Positions 26,239-35,762 of a stretch of DNA of 64,000 nucleotides are shown here, piece by piece. Source of the DNA: Lachnospiraceae bacterium (GTDB lineage Bacteria; Bacillota; Clostridia; Lachnospirales; Lachnospiraceae). The position numbers were made by a program, and so were the translations under genes. Location: contig BLLU01000104.1 in NCBI GenBank assembly GCA_011959105.1, positions 25,237 through 89,236 of the forward strand, read 5' to 3'. How positions within the stretch are numbered: the stretch's first letter is position 1; each line of letters begins with the position of its first letter. The notes below the pieces were generated by a model that was not told where the DNA came from, did no database searches, and saw only the letters and a list, made by a program, of their open reading frames with translations.

Positions 26239-26267
26239 TTGAAGAATAGCAGAATGTATGATAGGAT
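26239..26267 (+). promoter_or_regulatory. Probable promoter of leuCD
   Basis: TTGAAG (26239-26244), 17-base spacer, TAGGAT (26262-26267), about 50 bases upstream of the leuC ATG. No T-box or leader-peptide attenuator was seen between it and leuC. Confidence 0.5.
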
Positions 26268-26321
26268 ATAGGCAGACACGATGGAAAGAACATTGGAAAT
26301 CATATCAGGAGGGAATACGCG

Positions 26322-27584
26322 ATGGGAATGACAATGACGCAGAAGATTCTGGCGGCTGCGGCGGGCCTTGAGAAAGTGGAAGCGGGTCAGTTAATCGAGG
26401 CCAGTCTCGATCTGGTGCTGGGCAACGACATCACCAGCCCGGTAGCCATTAAGGAGATGGACAAGATGAAAGCCCGGGGGGTGTTTGACAAGGATAAGAT
26501 CGCCCTGGTGCCCGATCATTTTGTGCCCAACAAGGATATCAAATCCGCAGAGCACTGCAAATGTGTGCGGGAGTTTGCGCACAAAAATCAAATCACCAAC
26601 TATTTCGAAGTGGGGGAGATGGGCATAGAGCATGCGCTGCTGCCGGAGAAAGGGCTGACGGTGGCGGGGGATGTGATTATCGGTGCGGACTCCCACACCT
26701 GTACATACGGGGCGCTGGGCGCTTTTTCCACCGGCGTGGGCAGTACGGATATGGCGGCGGGCATGGCCACCGGCAAAGCCTGGTTCAAAGTACCGGCTGC
26801 CATCCGATTTAATCTCACGGGGAAGCTGCCCAAATGGGTCAGCGGCAAGGATGTGATTCTGCATATCATCGGCATGATCGGTGTGGACGGCGCTCTGTAC
26901 AAGTCCATGGAGTTTGTGGGGGAAGGGGTTGCCAGCCTGTCCATGGACGATCGTTTTACCATTGCCAACATGGCCATCGAGGCGGGGGGCAAGAACGGGA
27001 TCTTCCCGGTGGATGACAAGGCTGTAAGCTATATGAAGGAGCACAGTACCAGGCCCTATAGGATATATGAAGCCGATGCGGACGCGGTCTATGACCAGGA
27101 GTATACCATAGATCTGAGCAGTCTGCGTCCCACCATCGCCTTTCCCCATTTGCCGGAGAATACCCACACCATCGACGAGATTCAGGAGGAGATCGTTATT
27201 GACCAGGTGGTGATCGGCTCCTGCACCAACGGGCGGCTGGAGGATCTGCGTACGGCGGCGGAAGTGCTTAAGGGGCGCCATGTACAGAAGGGGATGCGCT
27301 GTATTGTGATTCCCGCCACCCAGGCCATTTATCTGCAGGCCATGGAGGAAGGGCTGCTGAAAACCTTTATTCAGGCAGGAGCTATCGTCAGCACTCCCAC
27401 CTGCGGTCCCTGCCTGGGCGGCTATATGGGCATTCTGGCAGAGGGAGAGCGTTGTGTTTCCACCACCAACCGCAACTTTGTAGGCCGTATGGGCCATGTG
27501 ACCAGTGAGATCTACCTTGCCAGCCCCGCTGTGGCCGCCGCCAGTGCCGTGACAGGAAAGATTTCCAGTCCGGAGCAGCTGTAG
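26322..27584 (+). CDS. leuC: 3-isopropylmalate dehydratase, large subunit
   Basis: With LeuD it isomerises 2-isopropylmalate to 3-isopropylmalate in leucine synthesis. Aconitase-type protein: the 4Fe-4S ligands are Cys301 in GSCTNGR and Cys361/Cys364 in [10 protein letters not shown]; other blocks are [18 protein letters not shown] and [16 protein letters not shown]. The 420-residue length matches the short archaeal/clostridial LeuC form, which overlaps in sequence with homoaconitase-type enzymes; leucine synthesis is the usual role. AGGAGG lies 9 bases before the ATG. leuD follows after 56 bases. Confidence 0.93.
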   Translation: MGMTMTQKILAAAAGLEKVEAGQLIEASLDLVLGNDITSPVAIKEMDKMKARGVFDKDKIALVPDHFVPNKDIKSAEHCKCVREFAHKNQITNYFEVGEMGIEHALLPEKGLTVAGDVIIGADSHTCTYGALGAFSTGVGSTDMAAGMATGKAWFKVPAAIRFNLTGKLPKWVSGKDVILHIIGMIGVDGALYKSMEFVGEGVASLSMDDRFTIANMAIEAGGKNGIFPVDDKAVSYMKEHSTRPYRIYEADADAVYDQEYTIDLSSLRPTIAFPHLPENTHTIDEIQEEIVIDQVVIGSCTNGRLEDLRTAAEVLKGRHVQKGMRCIVIPATQAIYLQAMEEGLLKTFIQAGAIVSTPTCGPCLGGYMGILAEGERCVSTTNRNFVGRMGHVTSEIYLASPAVAAASAVTGKISSPEQL

Positions 27585-27640
27585 AGGCCGGTACTCGCAG
27601 ACCGACGGTAATATTGAATATAGAAAGAAAGAGGTAAAAT

Positions 27641-28126
27641 ATGAAAGCAGACGGAATTGTTTTCCGCTATGGAGACAATGTGGATACGGACGTAATTATT
27701 CCTGCCAGGTACCTGAATTCCTCAGACCCGGCGGAACTGGCAACTCACTGCATGGAGGATATCGACCAGGACTTTGTGAAGAAAGTACAAAAGGGCGATA
27801 TCATCGTGGCAGACAAGAACTTCGGATGCGGTTCCTCCAGAGAACACGCGCCCATCGCTATCAAGGCGGCAGGAGTAAGCTGTGTAATCGCGGAGACCTT
27901 TGCCAGGATTTTTTACCGCAATGCCATCAACATCGGGCTGCCCATCATCGAGTGCCCGGAGGCCAGCAGGGGCATAGAGGCGGGAGATCGGGTGGAGGTG
28001 GATTTTGACAGCGGCATGATCTACAACCGCACCAGAGGCACCCAGTTCAAGGGCCAGGCGTTCCCGGAATTCATGCAGAAGATCATTGCTGCAGAGGGCT
28101 TGATCAATTACATCAACAACAAGTAA
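27641..28126 (+). CDS. leuD: 3-isopropylmalate dehydratase, small subunit
   Basis: 161-residue swivel-domain subunit of isopropylmalate dehydratase. Family blocks: [16 protein letters not shown] near the N-terminus, [22 protein letters not shown] (substrate-binding GSSREH loop), and [15 protein letters not shown]. The short size matches the LeuD type 2 found with the short LeuC. AAGAAAGAGG precedes the ATG. A terminator follows the stop codon, so leuCD form a two-gene unit without leuA or leuB in this window. Confidence 0.94.
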   Translation: MKADGIVFRYGDNVDTDVIIPARYLNSSDPAELATHCMEDIDQDFVKKVQKGDIIVADKNFGCGSSREHAPIAIKAAGVSCVIAETFARIFYRNAINIGLPIIECPEASRGIEAGDRVEVDFDSGMIYNRTRGTQFKGQAFPEFMQKIIAAEGLINYINNK

Positions 28127-28138
28127 TATGAAAATGAA

Positions 28139-28170
28139 AAGGCTGTGACAAAGCAGCCTTTTTATTTTTT
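28139..28170 (+). terminator. Intrinsic terminator of leuCD
   Basis: Stem AAGGCTG (28139-28145) with CAGCCTT (28154-28160), 8-base loop, then TTTATTTTTT. Confidence 0.75.
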
Positions 28171-28180
28171 AAGCTGACGC

Positions 28181-28208
28181 TTGTTTTTCAGGAAAAGAAT
28201 AGTATAAT
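28181..28208 (+). promoter_or_regulatory. Promoter of the MATE transporter gene
   Basis: TTGTTT (28181-28186), 16-base spacer, TATAAT (28203-28208). The transcript would start almost at the ribosome site (GGGAGGGGG, 28215-28223). Confidence 0.6.
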
Positions 28209-28230
28209 GGTCATGGGAGGGGGAGATTTT

Positions 28231-29607
28231 ATGGAGGAAGCAACCGTTAAGAAGAACAAATATGAGATGGACATGTGCAGCGGCGCTCTGCTGCCCAAGA
28301 TTCTGCTGTATTCCCTGCCTCTGATGCTGTCGGGAGTCCTGCAGCTTCTGTTCAACGCCGCCGATATAGTGGTGGTGGGACGCTTTGCGGGTCATGATGC
28401 CCTGGCGGCAGTGGGCTCCACCAGTTCGCTCATCAATCTGCTGGTAAATGTGTTCATGGGGCTGTCCGTGGGGACCAATGTGATGGTGGCCAGATTCTAT
28501 GGAGCAGGGCAGAAAAAGGAACTGGAAGAGATGGTACATACCGCCATACTGACTTCCCTGGTCAGCGGCGCGGCCCTGATTTTTGTGGGACTGGCCCTGT
28601 CCCGCCCCGCATTGCTGCTGATGGACACTCCGGAAGATGTGATCGGCCAGTCCGTGCTGTATATCCGCATTTATTTTGTGGGGATGCCGGCCATGATGCT
28701 CTACAACTTCGGCAGCGCGGTGCTGCGGGCGGTGGGGGATACCAGAAGGCCGCTGTATTTCCTGATGATTGCGGGAGTGATCAATGTGGTGCTGAATCTC
28801 ATTTTCGTGATCCCTTTGTCCATGGGTGTGGCGGGGGTGGCGCTGGCCACCATTATCTCCCAGACCATCTCCGCTGCGCTGGTGCTGATCTGCCTTACGC
28901 GAACCCGGAGCGATTATCAGGTTTGTCTGAAAAAGCTGCGCATCGTGAAAGACAAGATGTTTAAAATGATTGGCATCGGACTGCCTGCGGGACTGCAGGG
29001 TGCTCTGTTCTCTGTTTCCAATGTGCTGATTCAGTCCTCGGTGAATTCCTTCGGCTCCATTGCCATGGCGGGCAATACAGCGGCCCAGAATCTGGAAGGC
29101 TTTGTGTACACCTCCATGAATTCCCTGCACCAGACCTGTATCAGCTTCACGGGGCAGAATTATGGGGCCCGGCAATACAGGCGGATCGGGAAGATTCTGC
29201 TGATCTGCCAGGGCTGCGTCATTGCGGTGGGACTGCTCATGGGCAACGGAGTCTATCTGGCGGGAGGAACCCTGCTGCAGCTTTATTCCCCGGACCCGGA
29301 GGTGATTCAGTACGGAGTGCTGCGCCTCTTTTATATCTGTACCACCTATGCCCTATGCGGTATGATGGATGTGATGGTGGGGGCCTTGCGGGGGATGGGT
29401 TACGGTGTGATGCCCATGCTGGTGTCCCTGACAGGGGCCTGTCTTTTCCGGGTGATATGGATTATGACGGTGTTCCGGGCGCACCACAGCCTGGAGGTAC
29501 TGTATGTGTCCTATCCCATCAGCTGGGGACTGACCTTCGGGGTACATCTGCTGTGCTTCCTGATTGTGTACCGCAGGATTCTCCGGCAGAAGCAGCCCTC
29601 GGAATGA
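28231..29607 (+). CDS. MATE-family multidrug/organic-cation efflux transporter
   Basis: 458 residues with about 12 hydrophobic segments in two homologous halves, as in MATE (MatE) proteins, which export drugs or metabolites in exchange for Na+ or H+. Recognisable blocks: LPLMLSGVLQLLFNAADIVVVGRFAGHDALAAVGS near the N-terminus and the second-half equivalent GLPAGLQGALFSVSNVLIQSSVNSFG. It belongs to the DinF/NorM-like group common in clostridia. Start 28231 follows a very strong purine ribosome site; the in-frame ATG at 28207 lies inside the -10 box and is rejected. The esterase gene follows after 25 bases. Confidence 0.92.
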   Translation: MEEATVKKNKYEMDMCSGALLPKILLYSLPLMLSGVLQLLFNAADIVVVGRFAGHDALAAVGSTSSLINLLVNVFMGLSVGTNVMVARFYGAGQKKELEEMVHTAILTSLVSGAALIFVGLALSRPALLLMDTPEDVIGQSVLYIRIYFVGMPAMMLYNFGSAVLRAVGDTRRPLYFLMIAGVINVVLNLIFVIPLSMGVAGVALATIISQTISAALVLICLTRTRSDYQVCLKKLRIVKDKMFKMIGIGLPAGLQGALFSVSNVLIQSSVNSFGSIAMAGNTAAQNLEGFVYTSMNSLHQTCISFTGQNYGARQYRRIGKILLICQGCVIAVGLLMGNGVYLAGGTLLQLYSPDPEVIQYGVLRLFYICTTYALCGMMDVMVGALRGMGYGVMPMLVSLTGACLFRVIWIMTVFRAHHSLEVLYVSYPISWGLTFGVHLLCFLIVYRRILRQKQPSE

Positions 29608-29632
29608 ACCATTTGTAAGGAGGAGTATAACA

Positions 29633-30424
29633 ATGGCAAATTTAAGAGTTCGTTTTTACGCAAATTCCCTGAATCGGAACACCACTTTTGAAATGTATCT
29701 TCCCAATGACATCCGCAGGGATATTCCCCGGGAGGACAGCGTTTATACCGCCCGGAAAACCAGAACACTTTTCCTGCTGCATGGTTACACGGGCGATGCA
29801 GGGAACTGGGTTCCCGAATATATTGCGCAGAAATATAATTTCGCGGTAGTGGTTCCCAACGGTGAAAACGCGTTCTGGCTGGACGGCCTTTCCACGGGGC
29901 ACAAGTACTGCACCTTTGTGGGAGAAGAACTGGTGCAGTATGTCCGCAGTACTTTCGGGCTGGCCATGGGGCCGGAGGAGACCTGTATCATGGGAATGTC
30001 CATGGGCGGTTTCGGCGCGCTGCACACGGCGCTTGCCTATCCGGAACATTTCGGCAAGGCCGCCGGCATGTCTTCCGCTCTGATTGTCCACAAGATCGCC
30101 CATATGAAAGAAGGAGAGGACAATCCCGTGGCCAATTATGAGTACTACAGGGAATGCTTCGGCGATCTTGACAAAGTCCTGGAAAGTGACAATAATCCGG
30201 AGACTCTGGCCCGTAAACTAAAGGAAAAAGGGAGCAAGATCCCGGAACTTTTCCTGTCCTGCGGCACGGAGGATTTTTTGCTGGAAAATAACCGGGCGTT
30301 TCATCGCTATCTTGAAAGCATTGACATTCCTCACACCTATATGGAGAGTAAAGGCGTCCATGATATGGTTTTCTGGGACGAGTATACGGTTAAATTTGTG
30401 GAAATGATGTTTGGCGTAGAATAG
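29633..30424 (+). CDS. Alpha/beta-hydrolase esterase (tributyrin esterase / esterase D-like)
   Basis: 263 residues. Alpha/beta-hydrolase with the oxyanion region LFLLHGYTGDAGNW, nucleophile elbow GMSMGGFG (catalytic Ser about residue 124), acid in CGTEDFLLENN and the catalytic His in KGVHDMVFWDEY. This is the putative esterase family (PF00756-like; EstA tributyrin esterase of lactic acid bacteria and related acetyl-xylan/feruloyl esterases). No signal peptide, so cytoplasmic. Start: AAGGAGGAG is followed by ATG 29633; the longer frame from 29564 overlaps the MATE gene. Substrate unknown. Confidence 0.88.
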   Translation: MANLRVRFYANSLNRNTTFEMYLPNDIRRDIPREDSVYTARKTRTLFLLHGYTGDAGNWVPEYIAQKYNFAVVVPNGENAFWLDGLSTGHKYCTFVGEELVQYVRSTFGLAMGPEETCIMGMSMGGFGALHTALAYPEHFGKAAGMSSALIVHKIAHMKEGEDNPVANYEYYRECFGDLDKVLESDNNPETLARKLKEKGSKIPELFLSCGTEDFLLENNRAFHRYLESIDIPHTYMESKGVHDMVFWDEYTVKFVEMMFGVE

Positions 30425-30460
30425 AAAACAGTGTACGGAAAATAGTACTGAAACGAATGC

Positions 30461-30489
30461 TTGAAACATATGTTCGGATGTGGTAAAAT
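30461..30489 (+). promoter_or_regulatory. Promoter of ruvAB
   Basis: TTGAAA (30461-30466), 17-base spacer, TAAAAT (30484-30489), about 38 bases upstream of the ruvA ATG. No LexA (SOS) box was recognised next to it. Confidence 0.75.
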
Positions 30490-30527
30490 GATGGATATCG
30501 GTTCAAAGGGTTTCGGGAGGAGAGCAT

Positions 30528-31145
30528 ATGTTTGCATATGTAAAGGGAATTGTAGCGGATATCACGGAGGACTGCTGTGTCATTGATGTGCATGATGTGG
30601 GCGTAAACATCCACATATCCGCCCAGACAGCGGCCAGGATGCCGGGGATTGGCCAGGAGGCCAAATTGTATACATACACCAGCGTCCGGGAGGATGCCTT
30701 CTGGCTATATGGTTTTCTCTCCAAAGGAGACCTGGAAATGTTCAAACGCTGTATTACCGTCAGCGGCATCGGCCCCAAGGGAGCCCTGGGGCTGTTATCC
30801 GTGATGGACGGAGACCAACTGCGTTTCGCGATCCTGGCCCAGGATGTGAAGGCTCTTTCCAAAGCCCCCGGGATCGGCAAGCGCACCGCGGAACGGCTGG
30901 TGCTGGAACTGAAGGACAAGCTGCATTATGAGACCGATGATCTTTCCCGGGAGGCCGCCGCTTACGGGGACGGCTGTTTGCCGGGGAATCTGCCGGATCA
31001 TCCCGGCAAACGGGAGGCAGTAGAAGCCCTGGTGGCATTGGGCTATGGGCAGAGCGAAGCCATGAAGGCCGTCAGTCAGGTGGAGGGGGCCGAGACATTG
31101 GATTCCTCCACGCTGTTAAAGCAGGCGTTAAAGAAGCTGTTTTAA
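30528..31145 (+). CDS. ruvA: Holliday junction branch-migration protein RuvA
   Basis: 205-residue DNA-binding subunit of the RuvAB branch-migration machine. N-terminal OB domain (MFAYVKGIVADITEDCCVIDVHDVGVNIH), two helix-hairpin-helix motifs (VSGIGPKGALGLLS and APGIGKRTAERLVLEL) and the C-terminal three-helix domain that contacts RuvB (EAVEALVALGYGQSEAMKAV). GGGAGGAGAG precedes the ATG. ruvB begins 42 bases downstream. With recU near 61.4 kb and recG at 41.3 kb, the window encodes much of the Holliday junction toolkit. Confidence 0.97.
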   Translation: MFAYVKGIVADITEDCCVIDVHDVGVNIHISAQTAARMPGIGQEAKLYTYTSVREDAFWLYGFLSKGDLEMFKRCITVSGIGPKGALGLLSVMDGDQLRFAILAQDVKALSKAPGIGKRTAERLVLELKDKLHYETDDLSREAAAYGDGCLPGNLPDHPGKREAVEALVALGYGQSEAMKAVSQVEGAETLDSSTLLKQALKKLF

Positions 31146-31187
31146 TATGGGACTGTGAAAATATGGGAAAGAGCGGACAACAAAACT

Positions 31188-32186
31188 ATGGCTAAAAGAA
31201 TGATAGAGACCAGCCTGACCGAGGAAGATGTGAAGATCGAAGGATCCCTGCGGCCCCAGGTACTTGCGGATTATATCGGTCAGTCCAAGGTAAAACAGAC
31301 CTTGCAGATTTATATTGAGGCGGCAAAGCAGCGGGGAGACGCCCTGGATCATGTGCTGTTTTACGGCCCGCCCGGTCTGGGTAAGACCACTTTGGCCTCC
31401 ATTATCGCCAATGAGATGGGAGTACATCTGAAAGTGACCAGCGGTCCGGCTATTGAAAAACCGGGGGAAATTGCCGCTATTTTGAACAATCTGGAGGAGG
31501 GGGATCTGCTGTTCGTAGACGAGATTCACCGCCTGAGCCGGCAGGTGGAGGAGGTTTTATACCCTGCCATGGAGGATTACTGCATTGACGTGCTGATCGG
31601 CAAGGGCCCTACGGCCCGATCCGTGCGGCTGGATCTGCCTCATTTTACGCTGGTGGGGGCCACCACCAGGGTGGGCCTGCTCACGGCGCCTCTGCGGGAC
31701 CGCTTCGGCATGATTCATCATCTGGAGTTTTATTCCGTGGAGGAATTGAAGCTGATTATCCGGCATTCCGCCAAAGTATTGGGGGTGGAGATTGACAACA
31801 AAGGGGCGGTGGAACTTGCCCGCCGCAGCCGGGGGACTCCCAGGCTGGCCAATCGGATCTTAAAACGGGTCCGGGACTTTGCCCAGGTCAGGTACGATGG
31901 CAGGATCACGGAGGAAGTGGCCCGGGAGGCTCTGGATCTGATGGATGTGGATAAGCTGGGACTGGACCATATCGACCGCAATATTCTCAATACCATGATT
32001 GAAAAATTTCAGGGGGGGCCTGTGGGGCTGGACACCCTGGCCGCCGCCATCGGAGAGGACGCGGGGACCATCGAGGATGTGGTGGAGCCTTATCTGCTGA
32101 AAAACGGTCTTATTAACCGCACCCCCAGGGGACGGGTGGTGACTGAGTATGCCTACAGACATCTGGGACTTGCGCCCATCCTGTAG
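31188..32186 (+). CDS. ruvB: Holliday junction DNA helicase RuvB
   Basis: AAA+ motor of branch migration, 332 residues. Blocks: [16 protein letters not shown], Walker [13 protein letters not shown], Walker [13 protein letters not shown], sensor 1 [19 protein letters not shown] with the arginine finger, sensor 2 [20 protein letters not shown], and the C-terminal winged helix ending in [20 protein letters not shown] 31188 gives the usual short N-terminus [14 protein letters not shown]; the in-frame GTG at 31155 would add 11 residues. Confidence 0.97.
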   Translation: MAKRMIETSLTEEDVKIEGSLRPQVLADYIGQSKVKQTLQIYIEAAKQRGDALDHVLFYGPPGLGKTTLASIIANEMGVHLKVTSGPAIEKPGEIAAILNNLEEGDLLFVDEIHRLSRQVEEVLYPAMEDYCIDVLIGKGPTARSVRLDLPHFTLVGATTRVGLLTAPLRDRFGMIHHLEFYSVEELKLIIRHSAKVLGVEIDNKGAVELARRSRGTPRLANRILKRVRDFAQVRYDGRITEEVAREALDLMDVDKLGLDHIDRNILNTMIEKFQGGPVGLDTLAAAIGEDAGTIEDVVEPYLLKNGLINRTPRGRVVTEYAYRHLGLAPIL

Positions 32187-32234
32187 CAGAAATTGCCAAA
32201 AGAGAAAAGATTTTAGGAAATTAACGGAATGGGC

Positions 32235-32263
32235 TTGTCTGCCTGCCTGATCTGATATATAAT
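32235..32263 (+). promoter_or_regulatory. Promoter of zapA
   Basis: TTGTCT (32235-32240), 17-base spacer, TATAAT (32258-32263), about 80 bases upstream of the zapA start. Confidence 0.7.
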
Positions 32264-32343
32264 AGAGGCAATAGATATTGTGTTCCTATAGTACAACGGA
32301 ACGCATATATTGTAGTTATTTGTCGATTGAAAGGGTGGGGAAT

Positions 32344-32757
32344 ATGGCTTCCAAAACAGATACAGAGGTAATCATCGGCGGAAAAGTATTTACATTGAGC
32401 GGTTATGAAAGCGAGGAGTATCTGCAGAAGGTGGCCTCTTATATCAATAATAAAGTGAATGAATACAGTAAGGTGGACAGCTTCCGCAGGCAGCCGCTGG
32501 ACACCCAGGGCGTGCTGCTGCAGCTAAATATTGCAGATGACTATTTCAAGGCCAAGAAACAGATTGCGCTGCTGGAAGAGGAATTGCAACGTAAGGAGAA
32601 AGAACTGTACGATTTAAAGCATGAACTGATCTCCTCCCAGATCAAGATGGAAAATATGGAGAAGGACTCCAGGGAGATGGAGATACAACTGCGGGAAAAC
32701 GCCAAACAGATCGAGAGGCTGGAGAAGGAACATAAGAACAAGAAGCTGCCGGTGTAG
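32344..32757 (+). CDS. zapA: Cell division protein ZapA
   Basis: 137 residues. The N-terminal ZapA domain (TEVIIGGKVFTLSGYESEEYLQKVASYINNKVNEY) is followed by a long coiled coil (about residues 60-135, heptad-rich Glu/Lys/Leu). ZapA promotes FtsZ protofilament bundling at the division ring. The coiled-coil tail is longer than in B. subtilis ZapA (85 residues), a trait of clostridial members. ATG 32344 follows AAGGGTGGGG; the longer frame from 32278 reads into the leader. The U32 gene follows after about 50 bases. Confidence 0.88.
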   Translation: MASKTDTEVIIGGKVFTLSGYESEEYLQKVASYINNKVNEYSKVDSFRRQPLDTQGVLLQLNIADDYFKAKKQIALLEEELQRKEKELYDLKHELISSQIKMENMEKDSREMEIQLRENAKQIERLEKEHKNKKLPV

Positions 32758-32771
32758 GGCAGCTTTTCTCT
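32743..32771 (+). terminator. Weak hairpin over the zapA stop codon
   Basis: AAGCTGCC (32743-32750) pairs with GGCAGCTT (32758-32765) around a 7-base loop holding the zapA stop codon, followed by TTTCTCTT. The T-run is short, so it may only attenuate read-through into the U32 gene. Confidence 0.45.
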
Positions 32772-32806
32772 TGTGATCCAATAAAGCGGACAGATGGGGA
32801 AGAGGA

Positions 32807-35158
32807 ATGGAAAGACAGGAACAGGGAACAGATCGTAAAAAAAGGATAGAACTGCTGGCTCCGGCGGGCAACCGGGAAGCCTTTTACGGGGCCGTTCACG
32901 CAGGGGCAGATGCCATCTATATGGGAGGGGAAAGATTCGGGGCCAGAGCCTATGCGGACAATTTTTCCAGAGAGGAATTACTTGGCTGTATCCGTTATGG
33001 ACATCTGTACGGCTGCAAAAGTTACCTCACCGTGAACACTTTGATGAAGGAGCAGGAACTGACAGAACTGGTGGAGGAGTTGGAACCCCTCTATCAGGCA
33101 GGGCTGGACGGTGTGATTGTACAGGACTTGGGGGCATTGCGGGTGATTCGACGGCATTTCCCGGAACTGGAGCTTCACGCCAGCACCCAGATGACTGTCA
33201 CCGGTCCCAGGGGAGCGGCGCTGCTTTCGGAACTGGGAGTGTCCCGGGTGGTGCCCGCCAGGGAACTCTCTCTGGAAGAACTGGAAAATCTCAAACGTGA
33301 AAGCGGATTGGAAGTGGAGGCATTTGTCCACGGAGCCATGTGCTATTGTTATTCCGGCGCATGTCTGTTCAGCAGTATTCTGGGCGGCCGCAGCGGCAAC
33401 CGGGGACGATGCGCCCAGCCCTGCAGGCTGTCCTATGAGACAGAGAGCCCCGGCGGGGCCGTACACAGAAAAGAATATTACCCATTGAGCCTGAAGGATC
33501 TGTGTGCTCTTGAACATCTCCCGAAACTGGTGAGGGCCGGCATAGACTCTCTTAAGATTGAGGGACGGATGAAAAAGCCGGAGTATGCGGCAGGAGTGAC
33601 CGCCATCTATCGAAAATATATAGATCGGTTTCTGGAGCATCCCAAGCGACAGTTCCAGGTGGAAAAACAGGATATGGAAGCCCTGTCCGGACTGTATATC
33701 CGCAGCCAAAGGCAGGACGGATACTATTTCAGACACAATGGCCGGGAGATGGTGACCTTGGACAGCCCCTCCTACAGCAGCGTTGATGAAGTTTATCTGT
33801 CCGAGGTGAGGCAAAGGTATATAGATCGGAAAAAGCGGTTGGGAATATGGATGAAGGCCACATTTGTCTGTGGGGAATCTGCCCGGCTGGAAATGGGTAT
33901 GGGACAGCTTCAGATTCAGGTTCTGGGAAATCCGGTGGAGCCTGCCCAGAACCGTCCCGTTACGGAGGAGGATCTTCGAAAACAGTTGCAGAAGCTGGGG
34001 GAGACCAGCTTTGTGCCGGAGCAGTTGGAAATTCATACAGACGGAAAGGGCTTTTACTCTCTGAAAGAGGTCAACGCCCTGCGCCGGGAGGCGGTGCGCC
34101 GGTTGGAGGATCGGATCATCACAGAACACGGGCTGGCCGTAAGCCGTATGGCAGACCGCCCTCCTTCCGGGCCGGGAGATTTGAAGCCGGAAAGGGGATT
34201 GTCAGAGGGAGCCGGGACCGGAGCAACACAGCCGGAAAAACCTCTGGCCGGCGGCTTCCGGGTCCATATTTCCACAGAAGAACAGTTGCTGTGTCTGGCG
34301 GAAGTATTCGGAGGGGCGGGAGATAAAAACGCGCCGGCCCGGCAGGACGCTCTCACACCGGAACGGCTCTATGTGGAGAACTGGCTGTTTTCTGCGGGCA
34401 AAATACCGGTCGGCGAAGGAAAGCGGGAGAAGTACAGGCCCGGTCAGGAGAAAACGCACCGGGCCCTGGAGCAGTTGGAGGAAAGGGGGATCGCTCTGTG
34501 GGCCGCTTTGCCATATGTACTGCGGAGCAAGGACCGGCAAATTATGGAGCAGTCTCTGGAACTGTACTACCAGGGCAGGATCCAGGGCTTTCTGGTGCGG
34601 AACCTGGAGACGTATGGGTGGCTGCGGCAGGAGGAAGGGATTCAAATTCAACTGGACCACACGATGTATGTGTGGAACAGCCAGGCGGCGGCATTCTGGC
34701 GTGAAAGGGGCTGTGGGCTGACCTGTCCGCTGGAATTAAACAGCCGGGAATGGGAGGATCTTTTGAGCAGGACCAGCGTCTCACCTGAAAAGCTGGTCTA
34801 TGGACGCATCCCCATGATGGTGACGGCCAACTGTATTGCCAGGACCGCCGGAAAATGCCTGAAAGGCCAGGGATGCCGGCGGTCTGAGGGAAAGCTGACG
34901 GACCGATATCGCACCGGGTTTCCAGTGGAAATCCGCTGTGATGTATGCATGAATGTGGTTTATAACAGCGTGCCTCTGTCCCTGCACAAAGAGCTGTCCC
35001 GCCGCCGCAATCTATATCCCCGCCTTTCTTTCACCACGGAGAATGGTCGGGAGACAAGGCAGATTCTGGAGTTTTTTGCGGACTGTGCCGCCGGAAAAAC
35101 CGGCGTCCCTCCATATGGGGATTACACCACAGGCCACGAAAAACGGGGCGTGCTATAA
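32807..35158 (+). CDS. U32 family peptidase-like protein with DUF3656 (RlhA type)
   Basis: 783 residues. The N-terminal U32 domain starts ELLAPAGNREAFYGAVHAGADAIYMGGERFGARA and holds the signature with four conserved cysteines, Cys179, Cys186, Cys202 and Cys206 (HGAMCYCYSGAC...GRCAQPCRL), which ligate an iron-sulfur cluster in this family. The middle region reads as DUF3656, and the C-terminal part repeats a TIM-barrel-like pattern and ends with a cysteine group (NCIARTAGKC...CDVCMNVVYN). Long U32 proteins of this type include RlhA, which hydroxylates C2501 of 23S rRNA; the name 'collagenase/peptidase' is historical. The rRNA role is inferred from family knowledge. Probably co-transcribed with zapA. 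Confidence 0.85.
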   Translation: MERQEQGTDRKKRIELLAPAGNREAFYGAVHAGADAIYMGGERFGARAYADNFSREELLGCIRYGHLYGCKSYLTVNTLMKEQELTELVEELEPLYQAGLDGVIVQDLGALRVIRRHFPELELHASTQMTVTGPRGAALLSELGVSRVVPARELSLEELENLKRESGLEVEAFVHGAMCYCYSGACLFSSILGGRSGNRGRCAQPCRLSYETESPGGAVHRKEYYPLSLKDLCALEHLPKLVRAGIDSLKIEGRMKKPEYAAGVTAIYRKYIDRFLEHPKRQFQVEKQDMEALSGLYIRSQRQDGYYFRHNGREMVTLDSPSYSSVDEVYLSEVRQRYIDRKKRLGIWMKATFVCGESARLEMGMGQLQIQVLGNPVEPAQNRPVTEEDLRKQLQKLGETSFVPEQLEIHTDGKGFYSLKEVNALRREAVRRLEDRIITEHGLAVSRMADRPPSGPGDLKPERGLSEGAGTGATQPEKPLAGGFRVHISTEEQLLCLAEVFGGAGDKNAPARQDALTPERLYVENWLFSAGKIPVGEGKREKYRPGQEKTHRALEQLEERGIALWAALPYVLRSKDRQIMEQSLELYYQGRIQGFLVRNLETYGWLRQEEGIQIQLDHTMYVWNSQAAAFWRERGCGLTCPLELNSREWEDLLSRTSVSPEKLVYGRIPMMVTANCIARTAGKCLKGQGCRRSEGKLTDRYRTGFPVEIRCDVCMNVVYNSVPLSLHKELSRRRNLYPRLSFTTENGRETRQILEFFADCAAGKTGVPPYGDYTTGHEKRGVL

Positions 35159-35209
35159 GGATTTTATGGGTTAGGAAGAATCTGGCGCGCATTTTTTTTG
35201 ATTTTGTGG

Positions 35210-35238
35210 TTGCTATTCCCGGTAATTTCGTCTATACT
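35210..35238 (+). promoter_or_regulatory. Promoter of the Nudix gene
   Basis: TTGCTA (35210-35215), 17-base spacer, TATACT (35233-35238), about 40 bases upstream of the ATG at 35279. Confidence 0.7.
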
Positions 35239-35278
35239 TACTTTAGTCATATGACACACCGTTTCGGAGGGAATTGCA

Positions 35279-35731
35279 ATGATCGAAGCAACGAGCTGTG
35301 GTGGTGTGGTAATTTTCCGAGGCAAGATTTTACTCTTGTATAAGAACTACAGGAATAAATACGAAGGCTGGGTTCTTCCCAAGGGCACTGTGGAAGAGGG
35401 CGAGGAGTTCAAGGAGACCGCCCTGCGGGAGGTGCTTGAGGAGTCCGGCGCCAAAGCGTCCATCATCAAGTATATAGGAAAGAGCGAATATACTTTTGCG
35501 GTGCCTGAGGATATCGTGACCAAGGATGTACACTGGTATCTGATGATGGCGGACAGTTATTACAGCAAGCCACAAAAAGAGGAATTTTTTGTTGATTCAG
35601 GGTTTTACAAGTACCATGAGGCATGCCATCTGCTGAAATTTGCCAATGAAAAGCAGATTTTGGAGCGGGCCTACAGCGAATATCTGGAACTTAAGAAAAA
35701 TAACCTGTGGGGCAGCAAGAAATATTACTGA
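35279..35731 (+). CDS. Nudix hydrolase
   Basis: 150 residues. The Nudix box is complete at residues 36-58 (GTVEEGEEFKETALREVLEESGA, matching Gx5Ex7REUxEExGU), preceded by EGWVLPKG. Such enzymes cleave nucleoside diphosphates linked to another group; the diadenosine polyphosphate or 8-oxo-dGTP subgroups are possible, but the substrate cannot be read. GGAGGG precedes the ATG. It is a single-gene unit with its own promoter and a strong terminator. Confidence 0.92.
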   Translation: MIEATSCGGVVIFRGKILLLYKNYRNKYEGWVLPKGTVEEGEEFKETALREVLEESGAKASIIKYIGKSEYTFAVPEDIVTKDVHWYLMMADSYYSKPQKEEFFVDSGFYKYHEACHLLKFANEKQILERAYSEYLELKKNNLWGSKKYY

Positions 35732-35762
35732 GAAGACACATGAACCTGTGCTCCAGTTCTTG

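Noticed and set aside
35180..35200. GGCGCGC followed by eight T after the U32 gene, as a terminator
   Set aside because: The only pairing partner (GCGTGC near 35147) is about 36 bases away with one wobble pair; not a convincing stem.
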